Assembly: GCA_963712595.1 (NCBI GenBank)
Contig: CAVQIM010000002.1
Location: 124,001 to 188,000, forward strand
Length of the DNA stretch: 64,000 nt
DNA from: VRUE01 sp963712595
Lineage (GTDB): Bacteria; Actinomycetota; Thermoleophilia; Solirubrobacterales; 70-9
Reading direction: 5' to 3'
Shown piece by piece: positions 18,596 to 28,102 of the stretch. Both the position numbers and the translations under genes were made by a program. Within the stretch, counting starts at the first letter, position 1, and every line of letters begins with the position of its first letter. The notes under the pieces were generated by a model. That model was not told the DNA's origin. It ran no database searches and saw only the letters and a list, made by a program, of their open reading frames with translations.

Positions 18596-18655
18596 CGCGG
18601 CGCAGATCGCGCTCAGGGTGCGCTGCTCGGCGGCGGAGAGCCCCGGCGAGCGCTG

Positions 18656-19099
18656 TCAGCCGGGGGCGGCGGCGCGCCCGATTCGACCGACCAGCGACCA
18701 GAGCCAGAGCGAGAGCAGGGCGAGGAAGCCGTCGACGAGGAAGTTGAGCAGGTAGATGAAGACGTCTTGGTCGAAGAGGTAGAAGCCGAGCGAGCCGAGC
18801 GAGGAGGCGGTCTTGCCGGCGGCGAGCACGAGCAGGAAGGGGCGGTAGCGGACGACGTCGGCCTGGGTGACGAGGCAGATGGCGGTAATCACCACCATGT
18901 AGGCGAAGGCGAGTGCCAGCCAGAGCTGCTCCTGGGTGTGCGGCGCCCTGGTGAAGGTGCCCAGCGAGTCGCCTAGGTCGGAGATCACATTGCCGACCCC
19001 GTTCGGTGCTGCGATGAAGAGGATGCCGACAACGGCAAAGCTGATGGCGAGCAGGCGCAGGGTCAGGACTACGAACTTCTCTGCGGTCTCTCCCTGCAT
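18656..19099 (-). CDS. four-helix membrane protein, unknown function
   Basis: A 147-residue protein with four predicted helices (near residues 9-30, 57-78, 85-103 and 108-135) and few charged residues. It ends RAAAPG at a TGA that is in the same frame as the GMC gene below it, 60 bases before that gene's ATG. Likely co-transcribed with the oxidoreductase. I recognise no named family. Confidence 0.75.
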   Translation of the reverse strand: MQGETAEKFVVLTLRLLAISFAVVGILFIAAPNGVGNVISDLGDSLGTFTRAPHTQEQLWLALAFAYMVVITAICLVTQADVVRYRPFLLVLAAGKTASSLGSLGFYLFDQDVFIYLLNFLVDGFLALLSLWLWSLVGRIGRAAAPG

Positions 19100-19137
19100 C
19101 GGCCGGGACTCTAACTGGCTGTGTGGCCAGTTGGTGG

Positions 19138-19258
19138 GCGCGGAGGCGCGGGCAGGGGGTTTCTCTTAACTTTTTCGAGGGGCGGGGATTGCTGGCGCCT
19201 TGGGCGAACGACCGCGAAAAAGTACAAGACGCTCCACCCCCTGCCCGCACCTCCGCGC
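19138..19258. repeat. class B hairpin element, copy B1
   Basis: Arms 19138-19160 and 19236-19258 pair in 22 of 23 positions. The inner 11 bp and the about 75-base core (with CTTAACTTTTTCGAGGGGCG and GCGAAAAAGTACAAGACGCT) recur in reverse orientation at 50806-50926, but the outer 12 bases of the arms differ between copies and stay complementary within each copy. It lies between the membrane-protein gene (-) and gatC (+), inside their divergent upstream region. Confidence 0.85.
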
Positions 19259-19288
19259 TTACTCCGGGCGGCGCCTAGAATCCGCCGC

Positions 19289-19579
19289 GTGATCGAGCGC
19301 GAGCAAGTGCTGCACGTCGCCAAGCTGGCGCGGCTTGGGCTGTCTGAGGCAGAGGTGGAGACGATGGCCGGGGAGCTGTCGGGGATCCTCGAGCACGTCG
19401 ATCGGATTGCTGAGCTTGACCTCGATGGCGTAGAGCCCACCTCCCATGTGGTTGAGCTGGAGAACGTGCTGCGGGCGGACGTGCCGCATCAGAGCTTGGA
19501 GCGAGACGTGGCGTTGGCGCAGGCGCCCGATCCTGAGGGCGGGGCCTTTCGAGTTCCTTCGCCGCAGGCCGAGGGCTAG
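19289..19579 (+). CDS. gatC: aspartyl/glutamyl-tRNA amidotransferase subunit C
   Basis: A 96-residue small subunit that stabilises GatA/GatB. Text VLHVAKLARLGLSEAEVETMAGELSGIL and the later EPTSHVVELENVLRADVP are typical. GTG start 19289 fits the family N-terminus IEREQVLHVAKLARL. gatA begins at the next base after the stop, so the three gat genes form a tight operon. Confidence 0.94.
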   Translation: MIEREQVLHVAKLARLGLSEAEVETMAGELSGILEHVDRIAELDLDGVEPTSHVVELENVLRADVPHQSLERDVALAQAPDPEGGAFRVPSPQAEG

Positions 19580-21014
<1,435 letters not shown>

Positions 21015-21022
<8 letters not shown>

Positions 21023-22454
21023 GCTCGAGGCGGTGATCGGGCTGGAGATCCACGTCCAGCTGGCCACCAGGACGAAGATGTTCTGCGGCTGCGAGCTCTC
21101 CTTCGGCGACGAGCCCAACGTCCACACCTGTCCGGTTTGTCTTGCCCACCCGGGAGTTCTGCCGGTGACCAACGAGCAAGCGATTCGCTACGCCCTGAAG
21201 ATCGCCGCTGCCCTGGAGTGCGAGGTTGCGCCGCGGTCGATCTTCCATCGCAAGAACTACTTCTATCCCGACAGCCCGAAGGCGTACCAGATCAGCCAGT
21301 ACGACATCCCGCTTGCGAGCAGCGGCCGTCTCGGCGACGTCCGCATCCACCGTGCCCACCTCGAGGAGGACGCGGCGAAGATGATCCACGTCGGCGAGTC
21401 GGGACGCATCCACGGCTCCGGCGCCTCACTGGTCGACTTCAACCGTGGCGGCACGCCGCTGGTCGAGATCGTCACCGAGCCCGACCTGCGCGGCGCCGCC
21501 GAAGCCGCAGCCTGGGCGCGGTTGCTGCGTGAGACGGTTCGCCAGCTCGACGTCTCCGACGTCAACATGGAGGAGGGCAGCCTGCGGGTCGACGCCAACG
21601 TCTCCGTGCGGTCGGCCGGCAGCGAGGAGCTCGGCACCAAGACCGAGCTGAAGAACATGAACAGCTTCCGCTTCCTCGAGCGGGGCATCGAAGCCGAGCT
21701 GTCCCGCCAGCGCCAGCTGATCGGCGAAGGCGGGACGGTCGTCCAGGAGACCCTCCACTTCAGCCCCGAGGACGGGACGCTGCACCCGCTGCGCTCGAAG
21801 GAGGAAGCGCACGACTACCGCTACTTCCCCGAGCCCGATCTGGTTCCACTGGCGCCGACCGAGGAAATGCTGCGCGAGGCGCGCGAGTCGCTGCCGGAGC
21901 TGCCCGAGGCCCGCAGCGCCCGCTACCGCGAGCAGATGGGGCTCGCCGAGGACGTGGCGGCGCTGCTGGCAGCGGATCCTGAGACCGCGGCCTATTTCGA
22001 GCGGGTCGCCGAGGTGGCTGAGGGGGTCGAGGCGCGGGTCGTCGCCAACTGGGTGACCGGCGAGCTTGCGGCGGCGCTTCGCCAGGACGATGGAGGTGCG
22101 AGTGCCGCGGGGTCCAAGGTCGAGCCCGCCGCCCTCGCCACCGTGATCGCGATGGTCGCGGAGAAGAAGGTCTCGCACGGCAGCGGCAAGACCGTGCTCG
22201 CCGCGCTGGTTGCCGAGGGCGGCGACCCGGACGCGATCGTCGAGCGCGAGGGCCTCGCCCAGATCTCCGACAGCGGCGAGCTGGAGGCGATCGTCGCAGC
22301 CGCGGTCGACTCCAACCCCGAGGCCGCCGAGCAGATCCGCGCCGGCAACCAGAAGGCGATCGGCGCGATCGTCGGCGCAGTGATGAAGGAGACCAAGGGC
22401 CGCGCCGACGGGGGAGAGGTAAACCGCCTGATCCGGGAGAAGCTGGGCGGCTGA
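21015..22454 (+). CDS. gatB: aspartyl/glutamyl-tRNA amidotransferase subunit B
   Basis: A 479-residue kinase-like subunit that activates misacylated Glu-tRNA-Gln / Asp-tRNA-Asn for amidation. It opens ELEAVIGLEIHVQLAT, has the zinc-site cysteines CGCELSF and CPVCLAHPG, then LVDFNRGGTPLVEIVTEPDL near 150, and a C-terminal YqeY-like tail (GNQKAIGAIVGAVMKETKGRADGG). GTG at 21015 overlaps the gatA stop. Having gatCAB implies an indirect route for Gln- and/or Asn-tRNA and a non-discriminating GltX. Confidence 0.96.
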
Positions 22455-22781
22455 AAAGTTGGGGGGAGGGGGGTCAATCTGGCCCGCTCGATGCTTTACC
22501 GAGCGTGAACACACCCACGGCGGTGGTCCTCCTCGCGCACGCGGGCGTGATGCGGGCGCTGATCGCGCTCGTCTCGAAGCTCGTGGACCGCTAGGAGAGC
22601 GCCGCAAAAAAAGAACGGCCCCGGCTACAGCCGGGGCCGTTCGAAAACGTGTGAACACAACCAACGATGAAATCTTAGCGCTGCATCGCGACGTGCGTTT
22701 CCTCCTGGTTTCATGTGGCATCCAGGGGGATTGTGTACTTCACGCAGGGTTCGCGCCGCGTCCGAGCCTAGACTTGCCGCT
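22455..22781. other. intergenic junction between gatB and the accessory island
   Basis: This 327-bp gap holds a strong hairpin at 22614-22641 and one possible micro-ORF (GTG 22505 to TAG 22594, 29 residues, hydrophobic middle, no Shine-Dalgarno) which I do not support as a gene. Base composition falls from very high GC to moderate GC here, marking the left end of the accessory island. Confidence 0.5.
22614..22641 (-). terminator. intrinsic terminator oriented for the minus strand
   Basis: AACGGCCCCGGC pairs with GCCGGGGCCGTT over 12 bp around TACA. On the minus strand it is followed by CTTTTTTTGCGG, a good U-tract; on the plus strand it is followed by CGAAAACG. It therefore ends a leftward transcript better than the gat operon, although the next gene to the right reads rightward. 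Confidence 0.75.
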
Positions 22782-23765
22782 ATGGCGAGTAGATGGCGAC
22801 GCTGGGCACCCCCGCTTGTTGGCTGGTTCGTCAGCCCTGCCTTGGTCTGGGGTGCAATGACGGCCGTTGCCGCTGGCATCTGGGCCGCGCTTGCTGGACT
22901 ACCGGCGGTCTTTGTCGCCATTGCTTTCCTGGTTGCGCTGGCAGCCGTGCTTGCAGTGGCCCATCTTGGAGCGTCGCTGTATGAGCGTCTGAGCAAGCGA
23001 GTGCCGCCGCCCGAGCTAAAGATCGAGGTATCCACTGTCCAGCGGGAACTGATTCGCCTCAGCAATCGCCGTGAGATCAACGGCGGCTCGATTTGGCCCA
23101 TAGAACGCCCATACAAAGACATTCCGACCGAGCAGTGGATGACACACGGCTCGCGGCTGCGTCTAAAGGACTCCGATCGCGAGGCGATCTCAGGTGCCTA
23201 TGTGCAAGCGCTGCGCTTCAACCACGAAATGCTCGCCGGGGAAACCATCATCGCGAGTTCTCCCCAACAGGAACCCGACCTCGACGGGCTAAGGGATGCA
23301 TTCGATCAGGCAGGAGCCGTATTCGGCCTGCCTCCCACGCCGCGTGTAGGCACGCCCCAGGGGAAAAACACTGGGCGCCAGTTCGCTCGGCGCAATGACC
23401 ATACGGACCTCGCCAAGGAATGTCATCAGCTCGCAGGACAGGTCGAGCGCTGGGTCAAGAGCTTCAAGGGCCAAGAGAGCGCGACGGCCGAGAAGATGGC
23501 ACAGGAAATCATCGAGGCTGATCCAACGCTCGACCTTAGATCGGCACGCCGCAAGGCTTATAGCCTCAACGAGAAGAACTGGGAGCTTGAATACGCGCTC
23601 CGTTTTGGCACTGAAGCCAGGGATCTATTTCAGCGAGCTTGGGAGGCTGGAGAGATTGCATCAGAGCATGAGCAACTTGCGACGCGCCCCCTGGCGATCC
23701 AGTTCGATGAAGTGCCGAAGCTCTTTAACGAGATAGCGGAGAGCCTCTACGCGAACGCCGCCTGA
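22782..23765 (+). CDS. hypothetical membrane-anchored protein of accessory island
   Basis: A 327-residue protein: two N-terminal membrane helices (near residues 13-35 and 38-62), then a soluble mostly helical domain rich in Glu, Arg and Gln (for example NDHTDLAKECHQLAGQVERWVKSFKG near 220). Codon use is less GC-biased than neighbouring core genes. I find no known domain. Start ATG 22782 is chosen because upstream codons form no sensible N-terminus. It may be a passenger of the island that carries the nearby transposase. Confidence 0.65.
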   Translation: MASRWRRWAPPLVGWFVSPALVWGAMTAVAAGIWAALAGLPAVFVAIAFLVALAAVLAVAHLGASLYERLSKRVPPPELKIEVSTVQRELIRLSNRREINGGSIWPIERPYKDIPTEQWMTHGSRLRLKDSDREAISGAYVQALRFNHEMLAGETIIASSPQQEPDLDGLRDAFDQAGAVFGLPPTPRVGTPQGKNTGRQFARRNDHTDLAKECHQLAGQVERWVKSFKGQESATAEKMAQEIIEADPTLDLRSARRKAYSLNEKNWELEYALRFGTEARDLFQRAWEAGEIASEHEQLATRPLAIQFDEVPKLFNEIAESLYANAA

Positions 23766-23804
23766 AGCTATCTAGTTGACACAGGGCGTCCGACGGCACG
23801 GATA

Positions 23805-23933
23805 CTATTTATCCGATGTCTTTCGGCTCTCTAGAGCGGTCTGCTTCGCAGCCTCCCGGACCTTTTTGGGGAACAATTTCTTCATTGTCTCATCGTCCGT
23901 CAGCTCGCGAGCTTTCTTCTTGCGGCGGGGCAT
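23805..23933 (-). CDS. small basic protein antisense to transposase start
   Basis: A 42-residue very charged protein (MPRRKKKARELTDDETMKKL, then a Lys/Arg-rich tail) reading left from ATG 23933. Its start overlaps that of the transposase on the other strand (shared CATG). I have the impression that similar short KKARELTDDE proteins accompany such transposases in actinobacteria, but this needs a search. It could be a DNA-binding accessory or regulator of the insertion sequence. Confidence 0.5.
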   Translation of the reverse strand: MPRRKKKARELTDDETMKKLFPKKVREAAKQTALESRKTSDK

Positions 23934-24846
23934 GGCTATGAACCTCCCTGATCTGATCGAGCAGTTCCGCTCCGAGGACAAGTGTCGCGAATACCTCGAA
24001 GACCTGCGCTGGCCAAACGGCGTGAACTGCCCTCGCTGCGGGGACAAATCGGTCTCGAAAATCGAGAAGCGTAACCAGTGGGAGTGCAACGGGACTTCAT
24101 GCCGCTACCAATTCTCGGTCACGGCGGGGACGGTCTTCCACGACTCCCATCTGCCCCTGTGGAAGTGGTTCCTCGCGATCTATCTGATCGGAGAGTCGAA
24201 GAAGGGGATCAGCGCCAAGCAGCTTCAACGCACCCTCGGCGTCAGCTACAAGACCGCCTGGTATCTCGGGCACCGCATCCGCTCGGCGATGGAGGAGGAC
24301 TCACCGGTTCCCCTGCGCGGCATCGTAGAGATTGACGAGACGTGGATCGGCGGGCACAAGCGGGCCCGCAAGGGCGAGTCCAACCGCTCCAACAAGTCAA
24401 TGGTCCTCGGCGCTATTCAGCGAGACGGTGCGCTGCGATTGGAGGTCCGGGAAGGGCCGGGCCGAGAGTCCAAAGTCTCCTACCGAGGCTTCGTTGACGA
24501 CGCCGTCCACGACAAGGCCAAGTACATCTTCACGGACTCCGACTCAAGCTGGGGCGAAATGACCGACTGGGACACGAAGCACCGCAAAGTCGACCACAGC
24601 AAGGAAGAGTGGGTCCGAGGCATCGTCCATACGAACACGATCGAGGGCGTCTGGAGCCTGCTCAAGCGCTCCGTGATCGGCACCTACCACCAGCTATCCG
24701 CGAAGCACCTCCCGGCCTACCTGGATGAGATGGCCTTCCGCTTCAACAATCGCGACAACGCGTTCCTGTTCCGCGACACTCTGCTGCGGATGATCGAGGG
24801 TGAGACGCTGCCTTACGCAGAGTTGATCTCAGACGAGGCCGCCTAG
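23932..24846 (+). CDS. IS1595 (ISXO2-like) family transposase
   Basis: A 304-residue transposase. The N-terminal zinc ribbon is CPRCGDKS and CNGTSCRYQF (residues about 33-62), followed by the conserved LPLWKWFLAIYLI and a helix-turn-helix region ISAKQLQRTLGVSYKTAWYLGHRIR. The catalytic positions are IDETWIGG near 134, FTDSDSSW near 200 and HTNTIEGVWSLLKRSVIGTYHQ near 228, the DDE/DDN-like pattern of IS1595. The gene looks intact. I could not find convincing terminal inverted repeats or target duplication by eye, so element ends are undefined. Confidence 0.92.
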   Translation: MAMNLPDLIEQFRSEDKCREYLEDLRWPNGVNCPRCGDKSVSKIEKRNQWECNGTSCRYQFSVTAGTVFHDSHLPLWKWFLAIYLIGESKKGISAKQLQRTLGVSYKTAWYLGHRIRSAMEEDSPVPLRGIVEIDETWIGGHKRARKGESNRSNKSMVLGAIQRDGALRLEVREGPGRESKVSYRGFVDDAVHDKAKYIFTDSDSSWGEMTDWDTKHRKVDHSKEEWVRGIVHTNTIEGVWSLLKRSVIGTYHQLSAKHLPAYLDEMAFRFNNRDNAFLFRDTLLRMIEGETLPYAELISDEAA

Positions 24847-24869
24847 CCGTTCTGGGGGCTTTTCCTATT

Positions 24870-25295
24870 TCACGTCGGTTCGGCCGCTTCGGTGGCGGGG
24901 ACGCTCGGGGCACGCTCGTTTAGCCTTTCTATTTCGCAGGCGACTGACTCGTTTCGGTCAGCGCCATCTCCGCGAAGACGATGATCTAGCCAGCCGCAGA
25001 AGGCAGCCAGGAAATAGCCAATAAAGATCGCCGCGGCGTGCGCCCAGATCACTGGCTGCTTGATGTGCTGCCCTTGGACTCCGAGCATTGCCAATAGCGA
25101 CATGGTGGCGGCTATCCCTAGGCCAAGCCATGTGAATGCCCATGCGCTTGCGGCCTCGATTGGATTTTTGAGCTCTCGCACTCGCTCGGCGAAGCGCTCG
25201 ATCTCAGCCCTGCGCACCGGTACTGCCTCGTCGTGCTCTGCCGCAATTGGAGCCAGGCGCGATGCGGGGAGATAGTTCGCCTCGGCGTCGGGCAT
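24870..25295 (-). CDS. small membrane protein of accessory island
   Basis: A 141-residue protein with two helices (near 52-70 and 82-101), the second followed by basic residues (CGWLDHRLRGDG). The N-terminus is acidic and helical. Its ATG overlaps the stop of the zinc-ribbon gene upstream (TAATG), so the two are translationally coupled. Function unknown. Confidence 0.6.
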   Translation of the reverse strand: MPDAEANYLPASRLAPIAAEHDEAVPVRRAEIERFAERVRELKNPIEAASAWAFTWLGLGIAATMSLLAMLGVQGQHIKQPVIWAHAAAIFIGYFLAAFCGWLDHRLRGDGADRNESVACEIERLNERAPSVPATEAAEPT

Positions 25296-25690
25296 TACTC
25301 AGGCGCCGGAAAATGGAGCTGTTCGTCGTGCGAGCGAGGAGCATCCATTGGGGCATTCCCCGGAACGACCTGCATCGTGTTCCCGCAATACCCACAGGTG
25401 ATGCTGAAACTGAAGTACCCGGTGGGCTGGACTGCTGGGCTGACCTCTGACAGCGTCCACTCGATGTTTTGGCATACCGGGCAAGGGAAGCGCTCGCCCC
25501 AACGTTCAACAAGCCAATTTCGAGCGGCAACGAATTGTGCGTCGGTTTCGGCGCGCTGGGCAACCGACTCGAACCCCCCAGCGTCGTCGCCGTATTCTGC
25601 TTCAAGCTCCGCTTGGATGCTGGCGATATAGCCCCGAAAGTTCCCGACGAATGCTGATGGGGAGTTCTGCGAAGTGGGCTGATCGGGCAT
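25295..25690 (-). CDS. zinc-ribbon protein coupled to the membrane protein
   Basis: A 131-residue protein with CPVC near residue 70 and CGYC near 99, a two-knuckle zinc ribbon of about 30 residues, after an acidic helical N-terminus (IQAELEAEYGDDAGG). Some such proteins are annotated only as hypothetical. The TAATG overlap with the downstream membrane gene suggests a functional pair. Confidence 0.6.
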   Translation of the reverse strand: MPDQPTSQNSPSAFVGNFRGYIASIQAELEAEYGDDAGGFESVAQRAETDAQFVAARNWLVERWGERFPCPVCQNIEWTLSEVSPAVQPTGYFSFSITCGYCGNTMQVVPGNAPMDAPRSHDEQLHFPAPE

Positions 25691-25746
25691 TTGCGCAGCC
25701 TATCGGCGCAGGTTTGATTTAGGTATCTCAGGGTGTCTCCTTCGTC

Positions 25747-26007
25747 TTAGGCGCTGTCCTGCCTGAATCGGCCGTACCGCATGTCTCCCGGTTCCCATGC
25801 AAGTCCCTCGAAAAGGATCCCCGGATCGACTTCAAGTGCCCCGGCTAGCTTCGCGATCGTGTCCGCCCTGGCGACCCGTTCGCCGCGCTCGAGCTGGCCG
25901 ACCGCTGTCCGGTGCAGCGAGGCGCGAACAGCCGTTGCTTCCTGAGATAGACCGACGCGCCTGCGGCATCGCGCGAGGTTCCGCCCGAACTGCTCCGCGA
26001 CGGTCAT
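25747..26007 (-). CDS. XRE-family helix-turn-helix regulator
   Basis: An 86-residue DNA-binding protein. The HTH is in NLARCRRRVGLSQEATAVRA...RTAVGQLERGERVARADTIAKLAGALEVDPG, the classical XRE/Cro layout. The start ATG 26007 overlaps the stop of the upstream small gene (ATGA), marking an operon. No toxin-like partner is obvious, so it may regulate the island or pair with the winged-helix-like protein. Confidence 0.85.
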   Translation of the reverse strand: MTVAEQFGRNLARCRRRVGLSQEATAVRASLHRTAVGQLERGERVARADTIAKLAGALEVDPGILFEGLAWEPGDMRYGRFRQDSA

Positions 26008-26276
26008 AGGCCGAGACGATCGAAGTGGATTGCGGCCAGTGTCGGCCGCACCGAGATCCCACCACACTCCAGGAGGCCGACGCCGACGAGATCGCGGACA
26101 GCGTCCTCTACGGCGTCGCCACAGTCGATCTCCGCGGCCAGGTGGGGGATTGCCAGGGACTTCGGGAGGGCGTCCAACGCGAGCGCCATGACGGCTCGCT
26201 GAACGCTGGCATCTTTGCTTTCAGGGAGCGGGGGATCGCAGCCATGGGCTGAGCGCGGAATAGCCTTGCCTTGCAT
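26004..26276 (-). CDS. small winged-helix-like protein paired with XRE regulator
   Basis: A 90-residue protein: residues 27-55 (VQRAVMALALDALPKSLAIPHL) helical, then DAVEDAVRDLVGVGLLECGG and VRPTLAAIHFDRL, a pattern that looks like a winged helix with a beta-wing. It immediately precedes and overlaps the XRE gene. I recall the same pairing in related genomes, but no function is known to me. Confidence 0.6.
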   Translation of the reverse strand: MQGKAIPRSAHGCDPPLPESKDASVQRAVMALALDALPKSLAIPHLAAEIDCGDAVEDAVRDLVGVGLLECGGISVRPTLAAIHFDRLGL

Positions 26277-26412
26277 CGAGAGGTACCGCCTTTCGGTGCC
26301 GGGCCGGGGGCCGTTTGCGCGGTGCCCCGGCCGCTTTCGATTTACGGCAAGGAACGTAGGTCGCTAAAGCGGCGGATTCTCACCCTGTATGAAGGTGACA
26401 TTCGTGGCATCC

Positions 26413-26443
26413 AGCACTTTGTGACAACTTGTCACAAAGTGCT
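26413..26443 (+). promoter_or_regulatory. 31-bp perfect palindrome upstream of ndh
   Basis: AGCACTTTGTGACAA and its exact reverse complement flank a single C, ending 11 bases before the ndh ATG. The core TTGTGA-7-TCACAA resembles Rex or CRP/FNR operators, whose half-sites are however spaced by 6. A possible promoter TTGTGA (26419-26424) with TAGTTT (26443-26448) overlaps it. It is probably an operator for a redox- or energy-responsive regulator. Confidence 0.75.
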
Positions 26444-26454
26444 AGTTTCAAGTC

Positions 26455-27774
26455 ATGGCTTGGAACGTCGTCATTGCCGGAGGTGGATTCGGTGGAGCGA
26501 TGGCGGCGCGGGAGCTGGAGCGGATCATGCCGCGGCAGTCGACGCGGCTGGTCCTGGTCAACGACGCCAACTTCCTCCTCTACACGCCGTTCCTGCCGGA
26601 GGCCGCGGCCGGGACGCTAGAGCCGCGGCACGTCGTCACCCCGCTGCGGGAGATCCTCAAGCGCACCTACCTGCGGTTGGGCTCGATCGTCGGCCACGAC
26701 CCGGTGGCGAAGACTGTCGAGTTGCGCACGCGTGAGGGCGACAGCGAGCAGCTGCCCTACGACCAGCTGCTGCTGGCCCTCGGCTCGGTCTCGAGGGTGC
26801 TGCCGGTGCCGGGGCTCTCCGAGCACGCGATCGGCTTCAAGAGCCTCGCCGACGCGATCTGGCTGCGCAATCACGTGATCGAGACGCTGGAGGCGGCCAA
26901 CGCCAGCGAAGATCCGGCACGGCGCGACGAGCTGCTCACCTACGTCTTCGTCGGCGGCGGCTACGCCGGCCTCGAGGCGCTGGCCGAGCTGCAGGACTTC
27001 GCCGCCGACGCGATCGAGAGCTATCCGCGGGCGCGCCTGCACGGGATGCGCTGGATCCTGGTCGAGGCAAGCGACCGCGTGCTGCCCGAGATCGACGCGG
27101 AGCTGGCGGAGTATGCCCTGCGCGAGCTGCGCGGTCGCGGCATCGACGTCCGCCTCGGCACGACGCTGGAGGAGGTGCGCGCCGACAGCGCCCGCATCGC
27201 CACCGGCGAGACGCTGCCTACCCGGACCGTGGTCTGGACCGCCGGCGTCGCCCCGCACCCGAGCCTGCGCCAGCTCTCGCTGCCGCTCGACGAGCGCGGG
27301 CGGGTGCCGGTCGACGAGAACCTGCGGGTGAAGGGCCTGGACGCGGTTTGGGCGATCGGCGACTGCGCGGCGGCCCCAGATCCGCGCGGCGGGCTCTGTC
27401 CGCCTACCGCCCAGCACGCGGTGCGCCAGGGCCCGGTCGCGGCGCGGAACATCGCTGCCGAGCTCGGGATCGGCGCGGCACGTCCCTTCGAGTACCGCGG
27501 CAACGCCTCCTTCGTCAACCTCGGCCGCTACAAGGCGGTGGGTCGGATCGGCGGGCGCACCTTCCGCGGCTTTCCCGCCTGGTGGCTTGCCCGCACCTAC
27601 CACATGAGCCAGATCCCGGGGGTCGCTCGCAAGGTGCGGGCGGTGATCGACTGGACCGCCAGCCTCCCCTTCCGCCGCGATATCTCCGAGGTCGGCTCGA
27701 TCGGACACCCAGAGCGCCTGCTCTACGACTCCACGCACACGTCTGGCGGCGGCGGACGCGGCGCGGAACCGTAG
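26455..27774 (+). CDS. ndh: type II NADH:quinone oxidoreductase
   Basis: A 439-residue non-pumping NADH dehydrogenase feeding electrons into menaquinone. FAD site VVIAGGGFGGAMAARELE at residues 4-21, NADH site YVFVGGGYAGLEALAEL near 163, and WAIGDCAAAPD near 298. The tail (residues about 365-405, SFVNLGRYKAVGRIGGRTFRG) contains the membrane-binding region of this family. The ATG is preceded by the 31-bp palindrome and has no good Shine-Dalgarno, so a nearly leaderless mRNA is possible. Confidence 0.94.
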   Translation: MAWNVVIAGGGFGGAMAARELERIMPRQSTRLVLVNDANFLLYTPFLPEAAAGTLEPRHVVTPLREILKRTYLRLGSIVGHDPVAKTVELRTREGDSEQLPYDQLLLALGSVSRVLPVPGLSEHAIGFKSLADAIWLRNHVIETLEAANASEDPARRDELLTYVFVGGGYAGLEALAELQDFAADAIESYPRARLHGMRWILVEASDRVLPEIDAELAEYALRELRGRGIDVRLGTTLEEVRADSARIATGETLPTRTVVWTAGVAPHPSLRQLSLPLDERGRVPVDENLRVKGLDAVWAIGDCAAAPDPRGGLCPPTAQHAVRQGPVAARNIAAELGIGAARPFEYRGNASFVNLGRYKAVGRIGGRTFRGFPAWWLARTYHMSQIPGVARKVRAVIDWTASLPFRRDISEVGSIGHPERLLYDSTHTSGGGGRGAEP

Positions 27775-27808
27775 AACAGGCGCAGCTGCTGGAGGCGACA
27801 ATAGGAAC

Positions 27809-28093
27809 GTGGGATTCGAGTACCTCGTCATCGCCTTCTTCTTCGGGCTAGCCACCGGCATCATCGGCCGCGGCAAGGGCAGCTCGTTCTGGCTCTGGCT
27901 GCTGATCGGCACCGTCCTGCCCGGGCTCGGCCTGGTCGCGGTGATCCTCTACCGCTCAGAGAAGATCGAACCCGAACGGCAGTGCCCGAATTGCCACAAG
28001 GCGCTCAAGCTCTACGTCCAGGTCTGCCCCCGCTGCGGAACCGACCTCTACTTGCCCGATCCCGCCGAAGTCCGTCATCCGGGGGTTGGATAG
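27809..28093 (+). CDS. small membrane protein with C-terminal zinc ribbon
   Basis: A 94-residue protein: one or two hydrophobic segments (IAFFFGLATGIIG and WLWLLIGTVLPGLGLVAVILY), then CPNC near 59 and CPRC near 73 forming a zinc ribbon. The arrangement is common in small envelope proteins of unknown role. GTG start at 27809 lies 34 bases after ndh. Confidence 0.75.
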   Translation: MGFEYLVIAFFFGLATGIIGRGKGSSFWLWLLIGTVLPGLGLVAVILYRSEKIEPERQCPNCHKALKLYVQVCPRCGTDLYLPDPAEVRHPGVG

Positions 28094-28102
28094 TGGTCGT
28101 GC

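Noticed and set aside
22505..22594. 29-residue GTG micro-ORF after gatB
   Set aside because: No Shine-Dalgarno and no supporting context; mentioned only within the intergenic entry.
23766..24900. Terminal inverted repeats of the IS1595-type element
   Set aside because: I compared the flanks by eye and found no convincing matching ends or target duplication, so no element boundary is claimed.
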